DNA of 64,000 nucleotides from assembly GCF_014529625.1 (NCBI RefSeq), contig NZ_CP076039.1, positions 1,240,001-1,304,000 of the forward strand, written 5' to 3'. Under the pieces are notes generated by a model. That model worked only from the letters and a program-made list of their open reading frames with translations. It ran no database searches and was not told the DNA's origin. The stretch is from Candidatus Pelagisphaera phototrophica (GTDB lineage: Bacteria; Verrucomicrobiota; Verrucomicrobiia; Opitutales; Opitutaceae). Position numbers and translations under genes: made by a program. Of the stretch, positions 41,419 through 51,505 are shown in pieces (the stretch's first letter is position 1; each line of letters begins with the position of its first letter).

Positions 41419-42504
41419 ATGGGGGTCATTACTAACTATCAAGAGATTCTTAATCGGATTGTTCGCGTGGATCCGGTGGCATATGGTCGGACCCGGAATT
41501 TCATCGATGGGGCGGTCACCAAGCTTTCTCCTTATATCTCAAGAGGTGTCATCTCAACCAGACAAGTCTTTCGTGCGGTAACGGAGCGCGGGATTGAACC
41601 CAGGAAAATCGGAAAGTTTATTCAGGAGCTCGCATGGAGAGATTACTGGCAGCAGGTATGGATTGCCAACGGTAGTGAGATCAATCAGGACCTGCGGCGC
41701 GAACAGCCGAACATTTGTCACTATAAAATCCCGAAAGCCCTTGTCGAGGCGAGCACAGGTATCAGTGCTATCGACGACGGCCTAAATGAATTTTACGAGA
41801 CGGGGTATTTGCATAATCACGTTAGGATGTATGTCGCGTCCATTGCGTGTAATGTGGGGGGAAGCCACTGGCGGGTGCCGGCTCGGTGGATGTACTACCA
41901 TCTCTTGGACGGTGACTGGGCCAGCAACGCACTGAGCTGGCAGTGGGTGTCTGGATCCAATGCGGGTAAGAAGTACTACGCCAATCAGAAAAATATAAAC
42001 AAGTATTGTCGCACCCACCAAAAAGGGACCTTTTTGGACGTGGATTATGGGAGTTTAGAAAAAGCGGAAATTCCCGAAATTCTTCGAGAAAGAACAGTTC
42101 CCAGGCTGGAAACACCCTTGCCGGAAAAGAGAAGCATCGAAATTGACCCTGAACTGCCCACTTTGATCTACAATTTCTACAACCTTGATCCGAAATGGCA
42201 TGAGGAGGCGAACTTCAATAGGGTCTTGCTGATGGAGCCCTCCGTTTACAAGGCGTATCCAATATCCAGTAACTCCATGGAATTTATGCTCGGGTTGTCA
42301 GAAAACATTAAGGGAATTCAATGCTACGTGGGGGAGTTTGACGAACTGGTTGAAACATATAGTATCCGAGAGGCGGTTTTCAAAGAACATCCACTCAACC
42401 AATACAGTGGCAGAGAGGAGCCTCGTGACTGGATGTTTGAGGTTACGGGATATTACAAGTCGTTTTTCGCGTTCTGGAAGAAGTGCCAAGGAGAGCTGAA
42501 GTAA
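41419..42504 (+). CDS. Photolyase-like FAD-binding-domain protein (no antenna domain)
   Basis: 361 residues from ATG 41419 ([20 protein letters not shown]), with AGGAT just upstream; the longer upstream frame is non-coding. It has only the FAD-binding half of the cryptochrome/photolyase family: [76 protein letters not shown]. The N-terminal alpha/beta antenna domain is absent. The ending is longer than the family core (about residues 230-361) and unidentified. It stops TAA at 42502-42504, overlapping the ATG of the next photolyase gene by one base, so the two are translationally coupled. Could be a partner or regulatory flavoprotein; repair activity is uncertain. Confidence 0.82.
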   Translation: MGVITNYQEILNRIVRVDPVAYGRTRNFIDGAVTKLSPYISRGVISTRQVFRAVTERGIEPRKIGKFIQELAWRDYWQQVWIANGSEINQDLRREQPNICHYKIPKALVEASTGISAIDDGLNEFYETGYLHNHVRMYVASIACNVGGSHWRVPARWMYYHLLDGDWASNALSWQWVSGSNAGKKYYANQKNINKYCRTHQKGTFLDVDYGSLEKAEIPEILRERTVPRLETPLPEKRSIEIDPELPTLIYNFYNLDPKWHEEANFNRVLLMEPSVYKAYPISSNSMEFMLGLSENIKGIQCYVGEFDELVETYSIREAVFKEHPLNQYSGREEPRDWMFEVTGYYKSFFAFWKKCQGELK

Positions 42505-43967
42505 TGGAGGCCATTAATCTCGTCTGGCTCAAACGCGACCTCAGGACGCAAGACCACGCCCCCTTCAATGCAGCGGAAAAGGATGGTCTCCCGTACTATC
42601 CGATATATATCTTCGAGCCATCCCTGTCGGCTCACCCCGACGCATCACTGAGGCACCAGCAGTTTGCTTATCATTCGGCACTCGTGCTGAATGATGAGCT
42701 TCTCAAATACAATCGTCGCGTGGAATTGCTTTTCGGTGAAGCGGAGGAAATATTTCGATCCATCGCTAGCAAATTTGTGATCGGAAAGGTTTTCTCGTAC
42801 CAGGAAACAGGCGTAGAGCTCACATGGAAGCGCGACAAGAAAGTGAACGCGTTTTTTCAAGAGAAAGGAATAGTTTGGAAGCAATTTCAGCGAGACGGTA
42901 TTGTTAGAGGCATTACGAATCGCGATGGTTGGGACAAAAACTGGTTTACCACCATGAATGAGCCAGTGCTCAAAAACACCTACTCCGTCTCTGGCGTTAA
43001 ACCACTTGCCCATTTTTTTTCTTGGCCAGACGATTTCAGAAGTCAACTGGAGGCCTATCCCACTGTCTTTCAACCGGCTGGAGAAAAAAGCGGATGGCGC
43101 AGCTTGAAGTCATTCGCGAACGAGCGAGGATTCGATTACAGCAAGCACATTTCCAAGCCCCAGCAAAGCAGCGTTTCAGGAGGTCGTATTTCTCCCTATC
43201 TCGCCTGGGGAAGTTTAAGCATCAAACAGGCCTATCAGCACGTCAAAAACCATGAGAAGTACGGTTCGAACAAACGACCGTTCGGGGCCTTTCTCATACG
43301 ACTCAAATGGCATTGCCACTTCATCCAAAAGTTTGAAGTGGAATGCGAATACGAACATACCTGTATCAATCGGGGATATGAATTGCTTTCCCGCGAGAGC
43401 GACCCAGCGAAACTCAGTGCGTGGCGGAAAGGTCGGACGGGGTTTCCCATGGTGGATGCCTGTATGCGGAGCGTATCCCAGACGGGATGGATCAACTTCC
43501 GCATGCGCGCAATGCTGGTTTCTTTTCTCTGCCACCACTTGGATCAGGATTGGCGGAAAGGGGTTTATCACTTGGCTCGACAGTTCTTGGACTACGAGCC
43601 AGGAATTCACTACCCGCAGTTCCAAATGCAGGCGGGTACAACAGGTATCAATACGATTAGAATCTACAATCCAGTAAAGCAAAGTAAGGATCATGATCCG
43701 TGCGGGACGTTCATCAAAAAATGGGTCAAGGAGCTGAAAAATGTTCCTGCGGAGTATATCCATGAACCTTGGCTGATGACTGGTATGGAACAGCAATTGT
43801 GCGGATTCAAAATGGGCAGGGACTATCCACATCCTGTAGTAGACCTCCAGGAAAGCGCAAAGAAAGCACGTAGCAAGATATGGGGGCATCGTAAAAATTT
43901 GACTGTAAAAAAGGAGAACAACCGAATTCTCGCGATGCACACTCGCTCCAACGTTCGAACTCCGTGA
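42504..43967 (+). CDS. DNA photolyase / cryptochrome family protein
   Basis: 487 residues from ATG 42504. The N-terminal photolyase alpha/beta domain begins [20 protein letters not shown] and shows PIYIFEPS and [17 protein letters not shown]. The FAD-binding C-domain has [80 protein letters not shown] and [15 protein letters not shown]. The length is normal. Known: such enzymes repair UV dimers with blue light, or sense light; the clade with [10 protein letters not shown] is seen in many marine bacteria, and its activity has not been settled for this group. TAATG overlap with the preceding gene implies coordinated expression. Confidence 0.9.
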   Translation: MEAINLVWLKRDLRTQDHAPFNAAEKDGLPYYPIYIFEPSLSAHPDASLRHQQFAYHSALVLNDELLKYNRRVELLFGEAEEIFRSIASKFVIGKVFSYQETGVELTWKRDKKVNAFFQEKGIVWKQFQRDGIVRGITNRDGWDKNWFTTMNEPVLKNTYSVSGVKPLAHFFSWPDDFRSQLEAYPTVFQPAGEKSGWRSLKSFANERGFDYSKHISKPQQSSVSGGRISPYLAWGSLSIKQAYQHVKNHEKYGSNKRPFGAFLIRLKWHCHFIQKFEVECEYEHTCINRGYELLSRESDPAKLSAWRKGRTGFPMVDACMRSVSQTGWINFRMRAMLVSFLCHHLDQDWRKGVYHLARQFLDYEPGIHYPQFQMQAGTTGINTIRIYNPVKQSKDHDPCGTFIKKWVKELKNVPAEYIHEPWLMTGMEQQLCGFKMGRDYPHPVVDLQESAKKARSKIWGHRKNLTVKKENNRILAMHTRSNVRTP

Positions 43968-44441
43968 GCTACGTAAAAAACTACCCTCGAGCCAGAGGCG
44001 ACTCCAGCGAATCGAAGCCCTCGGCAACAGTAGCAGGAAGGGACTGCTTGCGGTTTGTTCGACGGAGATTCTCCCGTTTTCACGCGTTTGTCGCTTTTCC
44101 CTTCGAAGCAGAAGGGGTCCGCACGATCCCGTAGCATCTCGCTGTCGATTTGTTCAACCTCGTAGTCCTCTGTGATCCCGACCTATCCGAAAGGGTGGCC
44201 GGGGCAATTGTTGACCCTTGCAAGCACGTGCGAGGCTCGCAGAACTTGGTGCAGCGAAGCACCCCGCTCGGATTCGATTTGAAAGCAGCTTTAGAGGGAG
44301 CATAGCGAGCTGATTTCTCTCGTTTCTGGAATCAGGCACATGCGGGCGATTGACAGGTTTTGAATCGATAAAACGAGGAGGGGATCCATTTAGGAGCATC
44401 CGCGGGTTGCAATGAGGATTCAGCTGGATATCCGATGTATC
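43968..44441. other. Intergenic, two small hairpins only
   Basis: About 470 bp before the ABC operon with no gene. TGCGAG-G-CTCGCA near 44230-44242 and GGTGC-AGCGAA-GCACC (44248-44263) are small stem-loops; the second is not followed by a T-run. A TTGACA at 44350 has no convincing -10. The operon promoter should be here but cannot be named. Confidence 0.35.
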
Positions 44442-45119
44442 ATGCTATCCGTAGGGGCCGTTTCAAAAGCTTACCAGAATCGCCTTGTTTTAAATGAGGT
44501 TTCCTTTGCCATGAATTCTGGTGAACGGGTTGCCCTGATGGGCCCCTCCGGTTCCGGCAAATCGACCTTGCTCAATTGCCTTTCTGGCCTCGATACCCCT
44601 GACGAGGGAACGATCATCTTTGACGGCGAGGAATTGACTCGGCTCTCGCCTGATCAGCGAACCTTTATACGTAGAAGCCGTCTGGGCTCTATTTTTCAGT
44701 TCTTCCATCTGCTTCCCACGTTAAACGCAGTGGAGAACGTGGCCCTCTCCTTACAGCTCAATAATTACTCTGCCTCAGAGCAAGCGCAGCTCGCGATGGA
44801 TATGCTGGAAGAGGTTGATGTCGCCCACCGAGCTAAGGCCTTCCCAAGGGAAATGAGCGGTGGCGAAATGCAGCGGGTAGCAATTGCCCGGGCTTTGGTT
44901 ATGAAACCGAAGCTGCTTCTAGCAGATGAACCAACCGGCAGTTTGGATACGAAAAACGGGGAACGTGTGCTCAACTTGATCGAGGCCTTGTCTGAGGCTA
45001 ACCAGGTAGGGCTCATATTAGTGACCCATCAGGAGGAAACCACGCGAATCTGTCACCGAACCCTGCATATTCACGACGGCATGCTGTCTGAAGAAGAAGC
45101 GCTGGAGTCGAGGGCTTAG
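44442..45119 (+). CDS. ABC transporter ATPase (LolD/MacB-like, AttE type)
   Basis: 225 residues from ATG 44442 ([20 protein letters not shown]); an ATG ten codons earlier is possible. Walker [13 protein letters not shown] (about residue 35), Q-loop [20 protein letters not shown], signature [15 protein letters not shown] (about 136), Walker [14 protein letters not shown]-loop [13 protein letters not shown]. This is the MacB/LolD type that partners FtsX-fold permeases and works by mechanotransmission. It is first of a three-gene operon (ATPase, double-FtsX permease, AttH-like exported protein), with 15 bp to the next gene. This layout corresponds to the AttEFGH transporter type. Confidence 0.9.
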   Translation: MLSVGAVSKAYQNRLVLNEVSFAMNSGERVALMGPSGSGKSTLLNCLSGLDTPDEGTIIFDGEELTRLSPDQRTFIRRSRLGSIFQFFHLLPTLNAVENVALSLQLNNYSASEQAQLAMDMLEEVDVAHRAKAFPREMSGGEMQRVAIARALVMKPKLLLADEPTGSLDTKNGERVLNLIEALSEANQVGLILVTHQEETTRICHRTLHIHDGMLSEEEALESRA

Positions 45120-45134
45120 CCCAACCCGTTGGAA

Positions 45135-47783
45135 ATGGAACGTCCAGCGTCACCGCAAGCCCTACTGGGAGTCTGGCTCAAGACCAGTCTGAGGCATTGG
45201 CTGCGGCACAAGCTTCAATCCGCCATCTTAATCGCGATCATAGCCTTGGGCGTAGCGTCTTTTCTTTCAATCCGCATGGCTAATAGGGCTGCCGTAAAAG
45301 GATTTAGCGGGTTCACGGAAACCGTCACCGGACAGGTGGATTTTACCTTGGAAGCACAAGGGGGACGGTTTCCCGTTTCCTGGTTGAGTGGAATCAGGAA
45401 AAGCCTGCAGCAAAATCCTGTCGAATTAGCTCCTGTTCTTGAGGTTCTGGCATTGGTGGAAACATCAGTGTCGAAGCAAAAGAGATCAAGCGATCTCCTG
45501 CAAATCCCCGGCGAATCACTGCGGATTCTCGGCGTCGACATTATCGGTATCCAAAACTTCAATAACCAAAACATCAGTGCCTCTCTGTTGTTTGCCGAAG
45601 AGGGAGAAGAGGAGCGAGATATCTTCTCCATTGCAAGAGATCCGAAAGCCTTGTTCATATCACCCAGATTGGCTGAAAATCTGTGGCTTGCGGTTGGAGA
45701 TGAAGTTGAAGTCATCGTAGACGACCAGCGTTTTATCTTAACCGTCAGAGGAATACTACCAACGAGCCGATCGGGAGTGGAGGTTCCGGAGAATCTGGCA
45801 ATCATGGATTTACCAGCCGCGATGGCATTGGCGGGTAAGCCGGATGTCGTCTCCCGCGTGGAAGTGATTGTCGAGGCCGAGGAAAGATCGGAGGCTTTGC
45901 TAGAGACTATTAGGAGCTCGCTGAGCGAACACGCCGCGGGTCGCTGGAGGGTGCTTCAAGCCGAGCAGCAGGAAGAGACGGGAGCGGCCATGACATCCGC
46001 CTTTCGGCTCAATCTCACGATATTGTCTTTGATTTCCCTGCTCGTGGGGCTCTACCTGATCTGTCAATCGATCGACGCAGCCGTGATTCAGAGGCGCAAG
46101 GAGATCGGTATTCTAAGAGCATTGGGATTGATCCCGAAAGAGATCAAGAAGCTCTGGCTCCTTGATCTGACCGCGCTGGGGTTCCTTGGCGGATTCTTTG
46201 GAATTTTCATCGGTTGGGCGTCCTCACAAATCGTGGTCGTGGCCATAGCCAGAACGGTTAGCGCCCTTTATACCGAAACGACTGCCGAAAGCGCCCAGCT
46301 CAATAGCATCGACTGCTTGATTGGAATGGGGCTTGGCGTTTTTGGAAGCCTGGTCGCTGGAACTATGCCCCTCAGCGTTGCCACTCGGACGAGCCCCGCC
46401 AAAATCATCGCCAGCGGCCGTCAGGAACTAAATGGAGCACGGTACCGTTATCAATGGCTAGGCGGGCTCCTTCTTTTATTGGGTTGCCTGAGCTCTTTGG
46501 CAAAGCCGGTGATATTTTCCAATGGTCAGGCCTTTCCCGTCTTTGGCTACATAGCGGCGCTTTGCTGGCTCCTTGGAGGAGCGCTCACAGTAGCCGGTCT
46601 CATTTCACCTATGGGGAAAGTATTGCATCGCGGTGTATCCAAGCATCTTACGGCGGGACTCGGGATCGGAAAGCTGCGCCTGCCGGGCAATCGACATCGA
46701 TTGGCTGTATCGGGACTTTTTGTGGCGATCGGCATGGCGGCCAGTATGAGCATTTTGATCGGCAGCTTTGAAACAACGATTACGCATTGGTTGAAGACCC
46801 GCTTCCAAGCGGATATCTATGTCGCGAGTCGAGCATTCAGCGGAGCTTCCTCCCAGTACTTTATTCGTTCGACCACCATTGCTCAGTTGGCCGAAGAGCC
46901 TGGAATTGATGCTGTATCCACTCAGCGGTACCTGCCCATTCAATTTCAAGAAAAACAGGTCTATCTGGTCGGCATTCGTACGGAGCTAATCGAGGACTAC
47001 GAAAAATTCTTATGGATTGATCCTCTCCTGAGTTTGAGCGATATGCCTGATGGAGCGGAATCCTGGGCCATCATCAACGAAACTTACTGCTATCGCTTTG
47101 GATACCGAACCGGCGATGTCGTCACTCTGGAAAGCAGCAAAGGAAGTCACCCGATTTGGATACGTGGAATGAAAGCCGATTATGGAAACGATCAAGGCGC
47201 GATACTCGTCGACCAAAAGTATCTGGAATCCTGGTACGAAGTGTATGATTTCTCGAACGCGACTCTTTACCTTTCAGCAGGGGTCGATGTTGATCCGATT
47301 GTGAAAGACCTGAAAGAACGGTTTCCGGAACTAGCGATTCGGGAGCAAGGAGCTTTGCTCAAGAATGCCCTGCAGGTATTTAAAGAAACCTTCGTTGTGA
47401 CCTATGCCTTGAAAGTGTTGGGATTGTTTGTGGCGGTCCTGGGATTAGCTCTGGCGCTTTTGAATATACTTCGGGAAGATGTCTCCAGTCTCCACACCCT
47501 CCGCGCGCTCGGAGTCACTCGAGCCGAACGAGCGGGTATCACCGCTTTTGAGGGCACAGGGATGACTCTTATCGCTACGCTAGGCGGTATTCTCCTAAGC
47601 TTCGCCTTGGGTTGGCTGCTCGTTTTCGTTATCAACCGGCAGAGCTTTGGCTGGACGCTTCAATACGCCGTCCCGTGGGGTGAAATTTTGAGTCTAGGAA
47701 TCCTCCTTGTCGCCTTGGGAGCCCTAGTAAGTTGGCTGGTCGGATGGCTGGCAGGAAATGAAAAACCCATGCAGGAAGAATGA
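45135..47783 (+). CDS. FtsX-type ABC transporter permease (double-length)
   Basis: 882 residues from ATG 45135. N-terminal transmembrane helix (SAILIAIIALGVASFLSIRM), a periplasmic domain (about 50-270), three helices with the FtsX core (LISLLVGLYLICQSIDAAVI and QRRKEIGILRALGLIPKEIK), a second N-terminal-type helix after a linker (about 440-560), a second periplasmic domain and a final three-helix FtsX core (EDVSSLHTLRALGVTRAERA). So it contains two FtsX units, as in AttF/AttG-type or lipoprotein-export permeases. It overlaps the AttH-like gene (stop 47781-47783, next ATGs at 47780 and 47783), so translation is coupled. Confidence 0.88.
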   Translation: MERPASPQALLGVWLKTSLRHWLRHKLQSAILIAIIALGVASFLSIRMANRAAVKGFSGFTETVTGQVDFTLEAQGGRFPVSWLSGIRKSLQQNPVELAPVLEVLALVETSVSKQKRSSDLLQIPGESLRILGVDIIGIQNFNNQNISASLLFAEEGEEERDIFSIARDPKALFISPRLAENLWLAVGDEVEVIVDDQRFILTVRGILPTSRSGVEVPENLAIMDLPAAMALAGKPDVVSRVEVIVEAEERSEALLETIRSSLSEHAAGRWRVLQAEQQEETGAAMTSAFRLNLTILSLISLLVGLYLICQSIDAAVIQRRKEIGILRALGLIPKEIKKLWLLDLTALGFLGGFFGIFIGWASSQIVVVAIARTVSALYTETTAESAQLNSIDCLIGMGLGVFGSLVAGTMPLSVATRTSPAKIIASGRQELNGARYRYQWLGGLLLLLGCLSSLAKPVIFSNGQAFPVFGYIAALCWLLGGALTVAGLISPMGKVLHRGVSKHLTAGLGIGKLRLPGNRHRLAVSGLFVAIGMAASMSILIGSFETTITHWLKTRFQADIYVASRAFSGASSQYFIRSTTIAQLAEEPGIDAVSTQRYLPIQFQEKQVYLVGIRTELIEDYEKFLWIDPLLSLSDMPDGAESWAIINETYCYRFGYRTGDVVTLESSKGSHPIWIRGMKADYGNDQGAILVDQKYLESWYEVYDFSNATLYLSAGVDVDPIVKDLKERFPELAIREQGALLKNALQVFKETFVVTYALKVLGLFVAVLGLALALLNILREDVSSLHTLRALGVTRAERAGITAFEGTGMTLIATLGGILLSFALGWLLVFVINRQSFGWTLQYAVPWGEILSLGILLVALGALVSWLVGWLAGNEKPMQEE

Positions 47784-48928
47784 TGAACAGAAGACGATTC
47801 TACTTATTCCTATTGGTATTCAGCATTGTAATATCAGAATGCCTACGTTCTGGCGTTCCAGAATTTACTCAGGAAGGCTTTCGAGTTCCGCAACCGCATC
47901 AAGCCCTCAAGTTTCCAAGGGCGCATGGGAGCCATCCTGATTTTAAAATCGAATGGTGGTACCTAACCGGTCACCTCCAGTCCAATTCAGGGAGAGAATT
48001 CGGGTTCCAAGTAACGTTTTTTCGCTTTGCCGGAACCAAGGGGGAAATCGGTCTTGAGGATCCAAATTTCGGGCAATCGCAAATCTACTCCACCCAGGTG
48101 GCCCTGACGGATATTGGAGCAGGCAAGTTCTATTTTGATGAAAGAATCGATCGCAACGGATGGGATGCATTTGCGAGCGAAGACGTACTCGACCTGAAGC
48201 ACGGCCCCTGGTCGATGAAGATGACCGACCACCTCAGCGAAGCCATCGACGTTGGTTTTCATATACGCGACAAGGCGGCCTTAAAACTGCGAATGCGTCC
48301 CACAAAGCCGTTGGTAGTCTTCGGCCCTGACGGCACTTCCCGCAAAGGTCCCGATCCCACTGCGCGAAGCTACTACATTACGTTCACCCGACTGGCGGTT
48401 TCCGGTAGCATTGAGATCGACGGGGAGATCCTCAATCTAGGGGGCGAAGCATGGATGGATCATGAAATTTCTAGCCAGCAATTGAGCGAGAATCTTGAAG
48501 GCTGGGATTGGACGGCTATCCAGCTGGATGACGGGCGGGAAATTAAGGCGTATCTCTTAAGGCAAACCGATGGGACTCCCTCCGAGTTTTCGCAACTGAT
48601 CTGGATCGATGAAGCGGGTCGTTCAGTGTACCAGGGCTATGGGGACGAAGGCTTTTCATGGAGTAAGGAAAGCTATTGGGAGAGTCCAGTTACCGGAGCC
48701 GTCTATCCCACCACCGTAACGATTGAAACCGTAGACCCTAAGACGGGATTGTGGAGGCTATTAACCTTGAGCCCAATCGTAGCGGAACAGGAGCTCACGG
48801 GAGACCTTAATGGCACCAACTACTGGGAAGGGGCTTGTAGAGTGACGAATAAAGCAGGCGAGTGGATCGGGCGTGCTTATCTGGAGCTCGCCGGCTATGA
48901 CGATTCATTGAGCGGCGCATTGCGATAG
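47783..48928 (+). CDS. AttH/CrtC-like lipocalin-fold protein
   Basis: 381 residues from ATG 47783 (another ATG directly before it at 47780), with an N-terminal signal (RRFYLFLLVFSIVISECL). The family signature F-x-I-E-W-W-Y-x-x-G reads FKIEWWYLTGHLQSNSGREF and GFQVTFFRFAG. Further blocks are GEAWMDHEISSQQLSENLEG with WDWTAIQLDDGREIKAYLLR and PVTGAVYPTTVTIETVDPKT. AttH-like proteins (two lipocalin-like halves) accompany FtsX-type ABC transporters; the CrtC carotenoid hydratase is a distant relative, so enzymatic activity is uncertain. Likely a periplasmic carrier or partner of the transporter. Third gene of the operon. Confidence 0.87.
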   Translation: MNRRRFYLFLLVFSIVISECLRSGVPEFTQEGFRVPQPHQALKFPRAHGSHPDFKIEWWYLTGHLQSNSGREFGFQVTFFRFAGTKGEIGLEDPNFGQSQIYSTQVALTDIGAGKFYFDERIDRNGWDAFASEDVLDLKHGPWSMKMTDHLSEAIDVGFHIRDKAALKLRMRPTKPLVVFGPDGTSRKGPDPTARSYYITFTRLAVSGSIEIDGEILNLGGEAWMDHEISSQQLSENLEGWDWTAIQLDDGREIKAYLLRQTDGTPSEFSQLIWIDEAGRSVYQGYGDEGFSWSKESYWESPVTGAVYPTTVTIETVDPKTGLWRLLTLSPIVAEQELTGDLNGTNYWEGACRVTNKAGEWIGRAYLELAGYDDSLSGALR

Positions 48929-48975
48929 GGGCGGGAAGAATCTTCGTGACCCCGCGACCTCTAGCACCACCAAAC

Positions 48976-49908
48976 TCAGTGGTACTCCAGTAGGCCCTCG
49001 ATCGCAGTGGCGATGCGTTTGCTGACGTCGGCAGGGGGAAAGGGGTTAAAGGGTCCGCCTTCGCCGGGATCGATGTCGTTGAAACCGCTTAGTTTCATGG
49101 CTTCGATGACTGCGGAGTAATTGTAGGCACGGCCATTTTCAAATCGAATCTCCTCGAAAGCCGTTACCTTTTCCTCAATTGAAAAGGCTGTATCGTAGTC
49201 TTTGATACGCTGGGCATTGTTGATTTCGTCGCCTGCTCGAGCGCAAAGAATGGAAATTCCTGAAGTGTGACCTTTTGTTCCGAGTTGCGCTCCCTTTGTG
49301 CTTCGGTCTCCAACTCCCCAGATAACGATGCCGTCATCGGCGACATCTTCGACCATGGAAGAGACATCCTTTTCGAAGGTGCCCACTTTGACACCGATAA
49401 TATGTGGGGAATCCTTGATCAGTCGCACAATCTGGTCTCGATCGCGTTCGTTGCGATAATAGTAAAGGAAGCGAGCCCCACAAGATTCGCCGTATCGATT
49501 GGCGAATTCAAGCAAGCCTTCGTAGAGCCCTTCTGTGCTGTAGATTCCACCAAGAGGCATAATGAGGTAGAGATCAGGGGGGCGGGGCAGAGCAGCTTGC
49601 TTTTCGATCAGGTCTCCGACTTCTCTAATAGGATTGGGCACGATTGCCGACATCAGGATTCCGTTATTGTTCATGAGGTTACCGGTTTCCTCAACGAGCT
49701 TCAACTGATCATTCAAACCGACGTGGTTGATAAGGCTCGTGCCCGCTAGGGAGATGACTCGTTTACGCCCATCGCTAAGGAAGTTGCGATTCATCAAGTA
49801 GCTCATGTTCTTTAGATGAGCGTTATAGTCGATGCGTCCATCGCGATAGACGATCGGGGGAATCGTAGTAACGGAGTCGAGGGCCTCGAGGAGTGCTGAA
49901 TTATTCAT
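48976..49908 (-). CDS. DapA/NAL family (dihydrodipicolinate synthase-like) protein
   Basis: 310 residues, a class I aldolase/lyase TIM barrel of the DHDPS/N-acetylneuraminate lyase family. The Schiff-base lysine lies in PHIIGVKVGTFEKDVSSMVE (about residue 170), the catalytic tyrosine region in ARFLYYYRNERDRDQ, and RVISLAGTSLINHVGLNDQL is the equivalent of the G-T-T-G block, here reading G-T-S. It is not the canonical DapA (the G-T-T-G is altered), so the substrate is unknown; NAL-like or KDG-aldolase roles are possible. Monocistronic, divergent from the beta-helix relic. Cytoplasmic. Confidence 0.8.
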   Translation of the reverse strand: MNNSALLEALDSVTTIPPIVYRDGRIDYNAHLKNMSYLMNRNFLSDGRKRVISLAGTSLINHVGLNDQLKLVEETGNLMNNNGILMSAIVPNPIREVGDLIEKQAALPRPPDLYLIMPLGGIYSTEGLYEGLLEFANRYGESCGARFLYYYRNERDRDQIVRLIKDSPHIIGVKVGTFEKDVSSMVEDVADDGIVIWGVGDRSTKGAQLGTKGHTSGISILCARAGDEINNAQRIKDYDTAFSIEEKVTAFEEIRFENGRAYNYSAVIEAMKLSGFNDIDPGEGGPFNPFPPADVSKRIATAIEGLLEYH

Positions 49909-50031
49909 CTTGGGAGAGACATCGAAGGGGAGCCTCCGTTTGAGTCAAGGGTGGAGGTATTGCAAACCTTTAGCAAAAGAGCGAAAAGCCTCTGTAGTAA
50001 CGCCTGAAAAATTTCTATCAAAAAACGTCCT

Positions 50032-51195
50032 TCACTGCACGATATTGTGTTTAATCAGATTAGAGTAGTGAGGGTCGCCCAAATTGAAGGCCGGCAGTTT
50101 TTTTGTGCTTTGCGTGTGGATGTCCGTTGCGAGACTTGAGGATATGATGGTTTGGCGGCAATGGCCGAGACCTATCACCGCGTTTTCGGTCATTCCGGGA
50201 AACGAGTTCCCAGTGATGTTTATGCTGGAGGTGTTATCCAGCACGATACCCGTTCCTACGTCTTTCTGATTAAGATTTTCGGTTTCGATTTGGCGTTTGG
50301 TTTTGCCGTTACCCATATAACTGTTGGCGAAGCTGTTTCCGGTGATGGTGATCCGGTCGCTGTCCGGACCGATTCTCAAACCGTAGTTGTGAACGATTAC
50401 AAAGGTATTGGCGGAAAGGGTACAGCCGTGAGCGTCGATTAGGTCTATGCCCCTAGAGAACTCGTGGGCGATGACATTGTAACTGATTGTAATACCGCAG
50501 TAGTCGCGGTCCAGAATGACCGCATCCCCTTGGCATTCTTCAATCATGTTTCCGGACAGAACGGATCCTTATGTGTTTTCGATGACCACACTATGGCGGA
50601 GATGATTATCCAAGTTGTTTGCGTTCATGCAAAGATTGAAACTGTCGATATAGTGGACGGCGTCCTCGTTTTCCTCGAACTGGTTGTCGCTAACCACGAT
50701 GTCGTGGCAATCCGTAATATTCAGTCCGGTCTTGGCATTGTAGCTGATGACGGAATCGGACACCCGTGGGTCTTCGTAGCAATTGTCGAGATGAATTCCG
50801 TGGTTCCCATGATGGCTCCTGAGTGTGCATGCCAATCCCGCTCTTCGGGTTACCGCTGATGCGGAAGTTGCTGAGCTGCACGCGCTAGATTCGTTTCTTG
50901 GGATCGACCTCGTATCCATCCGGACGTATATGTAGGGTAGGTTAGCCATGATCGTTTTTATTGAAGTGAGTGGCAGGCCCAGCCCCTTCGATACGAATAT
51001 TCTCCCGACTTGGAATAAGGGGCTCGCTCAACTAGTATGTTCCGGTAGCGATTTAAGCGATCCCGCCTGTTTCGGGCACTGCATCGAAGGCTTCTTGCAG
51101 GTGCTCGTGGTTGGAAGATCGAACGATTCCCGGTTGGGCGGAAAGAACGGGAACTAGCAGGACCAGAAAGAAGAAAAATGAGGGGCCTTTCGTAG
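50032..51195 (-). pseudogene. Decayed right-handed parallel beta-helix protein
   Basis: From the 3' end upward the minus strand reads a signal-like segment (FFLVLLVPVLSAQPGIVRSS), NHEHLQEAFDAVPETGGIA, stop, LSEPLIPSRENIRIEGAGPA, stop, TLHIRPDGYEVDPKKRI, stop, VQLSNFRISGNPKSGIGMHT, then a frameshift to NHGIHLDNCYEDPRVSDSVI, stop TAA (50569-50571), GSVLSGNMIEECQGDAVILD and on to 50032. The H-x-I/L-x-L-x-x-N-x repeats and N-T-F/N-S-F rungs are those of pectate-lyase-3-like beta-helix proteins. At least four stops and one frameshift are visible, and no start codon. Formerly a secreted polysaccharide lyase or epimerase-like protein. Confidence 0.75.
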
Positions 51196-51505
51196 TCGTT
51201 TAAAGCTCAAGGACTCTTGAATCGTCAATCCTGGGGTGCTCCTCGATGGTTTTTCAATCGGTGACCCTAAGGGGTAAACTCCTTTGAGAGGTTGAACGAT
51301 GAGAGCTTTCCTGCACTTTTTGCGTTTGGCATACGCGGTTACTTTGAATTAGGTTTTGCGGCGCATTGGAAAATGGCATTGTCTAGTATTGAGGGAGTAG
51401 GGGTGGCACTCTCGCGAAAAAGAGATTGATTTGCTACTGGAAAAAGGCGTGCTTACGCTTATACTGTGTTCACTGGTTAACCATCCTTCCGCTCGACAAC
51501 TGACA
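51196..51505. other. Intergenic, nothing identified
   Basis: About 310 bp between the beta-helix relic and the exported unknown protein. No coding character, no tRNA and no clear terminator. The downstream gene's promoter should lie here. Confidence 0.4.

Noticed and set aside
43215-44027. Long minus-strand open frame opposite the photolyase C-terminus
   Set aside because: Complementary-frame artefact of the photolyase gene, without start-site support or family match.
44350-44375. TTGACA as a -35 element for the AttE-like operon
   Set aside because: No -10-like hexamer at 16-18 bp; the nearest GATAAA is only about 11 bp away.
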